Origin: an uncultured Candidatus Binatia bacterium | GTDB lineage: Bacteria; Desulfobacterota; Binatia; Bin18 | Assembly (NCBI GenBank): GCA_958296235.1 | Contig: OY282457.1 | Location: forward strand, 1,488,501 to 1,552,500 | Direction: 5' to 3' | DNA: 64,000 bases | Shown here: piece by piece, positions 62,253 through 64,000 of the stretch | How the letters are laid out: each line of letters starts with the position of its first letter | Numbering within the stretch: position 1 is the first letter of the stretch | Notes under the pieces: model-generated | Databases searched by the model: none | What the model was told of the DNA's origin: nothing | Seen by the model: only the letters and a program-made list of their open reading frames with translations | Translations under genes and position numbers: made by a program

Positions 62253-62744
62253 TTACCACGGCCGGCGAAACTCGCACTTGGGCAGCTTGGCCTGAAGCGC
62301 GTCTATGCCACCACGACTGGCCAGCGTGCTGCGCAGATTGAGCACCCGCAGCCCGCTCAGGCTTTGCAGATGGACCAGGCCGGCGTCGCTGATGCGCGTG
62401 TCGTATAGCCACAGCACGCGCAGCCCGGTCAGATGGGCCAGATGGGCCAGGCTGTCATTATTCACCCGCGAGGCCGAGAGTTGCAGGTATTGAATGGCGT
62501 GGGCGGGGATAGCCCGAAACGGCGAAAGATCGGTGGAGGCTTGCGGGTTGACGTTGAGCCGGAGTTCTTTGCCGACGGGAATGGAAAAACTCCCCTGCGC
62601 CCGACCAATCGGCTCCCAGAAGGCATAGTCATCCGCGCGATGCGCGCCATCTCGAATGAACAGCTCCCCCAGGGAGCGGTCGGGGGGGAAGTGAAGGTCT
62701 CGGGCTGGAAGGCTGAGGTACTCCTCAGCGCCGCCGTTGTTCAT
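62253..62744 (-). CDS. Leucine-rich-repeat-like protein
   Basis: A 163-residue protein without a recognised enzyme domain. The C-terminal half has three or so LRR-type repeats (LAHLTGLRVLWLYDTRISDA, then LQSLSGLRVLNLRSTLAS). The N-terminal half (DLHFPPDRSLGELFIRDG) is not recognised. No clear ribosome site is seen; the ATG at 62744 is preferred over an upstream TTG. It overlaps no other gene and lies between the VOC protein and AcuI-like reductase. Interaction role likely, partner unknown. Confidence 0.65.
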   Translation of the reverse strand: MNNGGAEEYLSLPARDLHFPPDRSLGELFIRDGAHRADDYAFWEPIGRAQGSFSIPVGKELRLNVNPQASTDLSPFRAIPAHAIQYLQLSASRVNNDSLAHLAHLTGLRVLWLYDTRISDAGLVHLQSLSGLRVLNLRSTLASRGGIDALQAKLPKCEFRRPW

Positions 62745-62782
62745 ACCAGTCACGGCCAAGTTACTACCTTTTCCCGTCGAAC

Positions 62783-63778
62783 TCAGGCATTCACATCAAT
62801 GACCACGCGGCCACGGACCTGCCCGCGTAAGATCTGCGGAGCCAGTTCCAACACTTTGGACATGGGTTCCACCACGGTCATGGCGTCCAACTTTTCCAGC
62901 GGCAGGTCCTGGGCGAGGCGGTCCCAGGCCGTTTGCCGTTTGGGATTGGGACACATCACCGAGTCCACCCCGATCAGACTGACGTTCCGCAAAATGAACG
63001 GCAGGACCGAGGTCGGCAGATCGGCCCCGCCGGCCAGACCGCAGGCCGCCACCGCCCCGCCATAACACGTCCCCCGCAGCACCGAGGCCAAGGTCTGACC
63101 GCCCACGGAATCGACGCCACCCGCCCAGCGTTCGGCATCCAGGGGACGCCCCGAGGGCTCAGCGAGTGCGGCCCGTTCAACAATGGTCGAGGCGCCCAGG
63201 CCGGTGAGATAGTCACCGAGTTCCGGCCGCCCGGTTGACGCGGCCACTGTATAGCCCAGCTGGGAGAGCGCGGCGACGGCGACGCTGCCGACGCCGCCCG
63301 CGGCGCCGGTCACAATCACTTCTTTCTCTCCGGGCGTTACGCCCATGCGTTCCAGGTCCAGGATGCAGAGCATGGCGGTATAGCCGGCCGTACCCACGGC
63401 CATGGCTTGTTTGAGGCTGAAGGCGTCAGGCACGCGCGTCAGCCATTCGGATTTGACCCGTTGTTTCTGGGCATAGCCGCCGCCGTGGCTCATGCTGAGT
63501 TCCCAGCCGGTGATCAGGACCTTGTCTCCAGGCTGATAGGCGGACGAACTGGAGGACTCGACCGTCCCGGCCAGGTCGATCCCGCCTATCATGGGGTAGG
63601 TACGCGCAATGGGCGCGGTCCCGGTGACGGCCAAACCGTCTTTGTAATTCAGCGTGGAATAGGCAACCTTGACGGTGACATCCCCTTCCGGCAGATCGTC
63701 CAGAGCGATTTCTTTCAGCTCAGACGATATTTTTTTCTCAACCCTGTTGATGACAATCGCGTGTATGGCTTCGCCCAT
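62783..63778 (-). CDS. Acrylyl-CoA reductase-like (AcuI/YhdH) MDR oxidoreductase
   Basis: A 331-residue zinc-free medium-chain oxidoreductase. Characteristic segments are the start HAIVINRVEKKISSELKEIA, YSTLNYKDGLAVTG, YPMIGGIDLAGTV and the NADPH motif VTGAAGGVGSVAV. ATG 63778 has GAGGAG upstream; the longer frame to 63868 is unlikely. AcuI/YhdH enzymes reduce acrylyl-CoA or related enones with NADPH, which removes toxic acrylyl-CoA. The neighbouring crotonase and VOC protein would fit short-chain acyl-CoA metabolism. Confidence 0.9.
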   Translation of the reverse strand: MGEAIHAIVINRVEKKISSELKEIALDDLPEGDVTVKVAYSTLNYKDGLAVTGTAPIARTYPMIGGIDLAGTVESSSSSAYQPGDKVLITGWELSMSHGGGYAQKQRVKSEWLTRVPDAFSLKQAMAVGTAGYTAMLCILDLERMGVTPGEKEVIVTGAAGGVGSVAVAALSQLGYTVAASTGRPELGDYLTGLGASTIVERAALAEPSGRPLDAERWAGGVDSVGGQTLASVLRGTCYGGAVAACGLAGGADLPTSVLPFILRNVSLIGVDSVMCPNPKRQTAWDRLAQDLPLEKLDAMTVVEPMSKVLELAPQILRGQVRGRVVIDVNA

Positions 63779-63891
63779 GCGTTTCAACTCCTCACGATAA
63801 CCCTGTATGGATACAGGGAGGCAGGATATCCAGCCTGCGGAGAAAAGGCTACACCCCGCGCCCGGCAAGAAGCGCCAGGGCAGGCAACAGC

Positions 63892-64000
63892 CTAAAATGA
63901 GGAGTCAGGCTGCTTGAGAAACGCCAACTCCGCCGGCGTTGAAACCCGGCCCAGGACGCTATTGCGGTGGGGAAACCGACCGAAACGGTTAATCACTTCC
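63892..64000 (-). CDS. DUF924 protein, C-terminal part only
   Basis: The last 36 or so codons read EVINRFGRFPHRNSVLGRVS and then TPAELAFLKQPDSSF before the stop. This is the conserved ending of DUF924 (YnbB/UPF0225-unrelated, transmembrane-free) proteins, where RFGRFPHRN is the family hallmark. The rest of the gene lies beyond the window. The function of the family is unknown. Confidence 0.8.
   Translation of the reverse strand, partial: EVINRFGRFPHRNSVLGRVSTPAELAFLKQPDSSF

Overview
The window reads as chromosomal DNA of an uncultured Gram-negative (diderm) bacterium with a large xenobiotic- and lipid-catabolism gene complement. An outer-membrane and lipid A block on the minus strand (lolC, lolD, bamA, ompH/skp, fabZ, lpxA, lpxI) is of the kind seen in deltaproteobacteria-like lineages. 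The surrounding genes are mostly flavin monooxygenases, Rieske oxygenases, P450, crotonases, amidohydrolases and F420/flavin luciferase-like enzymes, as in Entotheonella-, Binatota- or Rokubacteria-type genomes. This placement is inferred from gene content only. There is no rRNA, CRISPR array or complete insertion sequence.

Layout. 0-6.2 kb: a plus-strand run of hydrolases (serine hydrolase, amidohydrolase, epoxide hydrolase, SDR, D-aminoacylase-like amidohydrolase), then a class III aminotransferase. 7.9-15 kb: two divergent Baeyer-Villiger-type monooxygenases, a crotonase, a two-subunit Rieske dioxygenase and a truncated GIY-YIG-associated protein. 15.3-20.4 kb, minus strand: GST-like protein, FG-GAP protein, luciferase-like oxidoreductase and a second D-aminoacylase-like enzyme. 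20.5-24.5 kb: small genes (DUF6883/DUF4926 pair, GFA protein, repeat-rich coiled coil), a P450 and a secreted protein. 24.5-26.2 kb: a rearranged AT-richer strip with a chimeric relic, small genes and an odd tRNA, bounded by 51-bp direct repeats. 26.2-29.8 kb: monooxygenase and acyl-CoA dehydrogenase divergent from a TetR gene, with twin operators between them. 29.9-33.1 kb: a tandemly duplicated unit (small unknown protein plus Rieske oxygenase). 33.2-38.6 kb: two gene relics, an HpaB-type hydroxylase and a single-chain acyl-CoA carboxylase. 38.8-50.5 kb: tRNA-Ala, a YVTN propeller protein and the cell-envelope block. 50.8-64 kb: selB, methyltransferase, exported PNPOx-like protein, glutamate dehydrogenase with an unusual repeated stop region, a frameshifted HTTM gene, an orphan Phd antitoxin followed by a nuclease gene with an in-frame UGA, and assorted catabolic enzymes.

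How it works together. The catabolic genes could form several short routes: oxygenation (FMO, Rieske, P450, HpaB), ring or ester opening (Baeyer-Villiger products, epoxide hydrolase, amidohydrolases) and CoA-linked breakdown (acyl-CoA dehydrogenase, crotonases, acyl-CoA carboxylase, AcuI-type reductase). No substrate can be assigned from sequence. Several relics of the same families (Rieske head, FMO tail, amidohydrolase tail, P450 head) lie between intact genes, so this part of the genome appears to be actively reshuffled.
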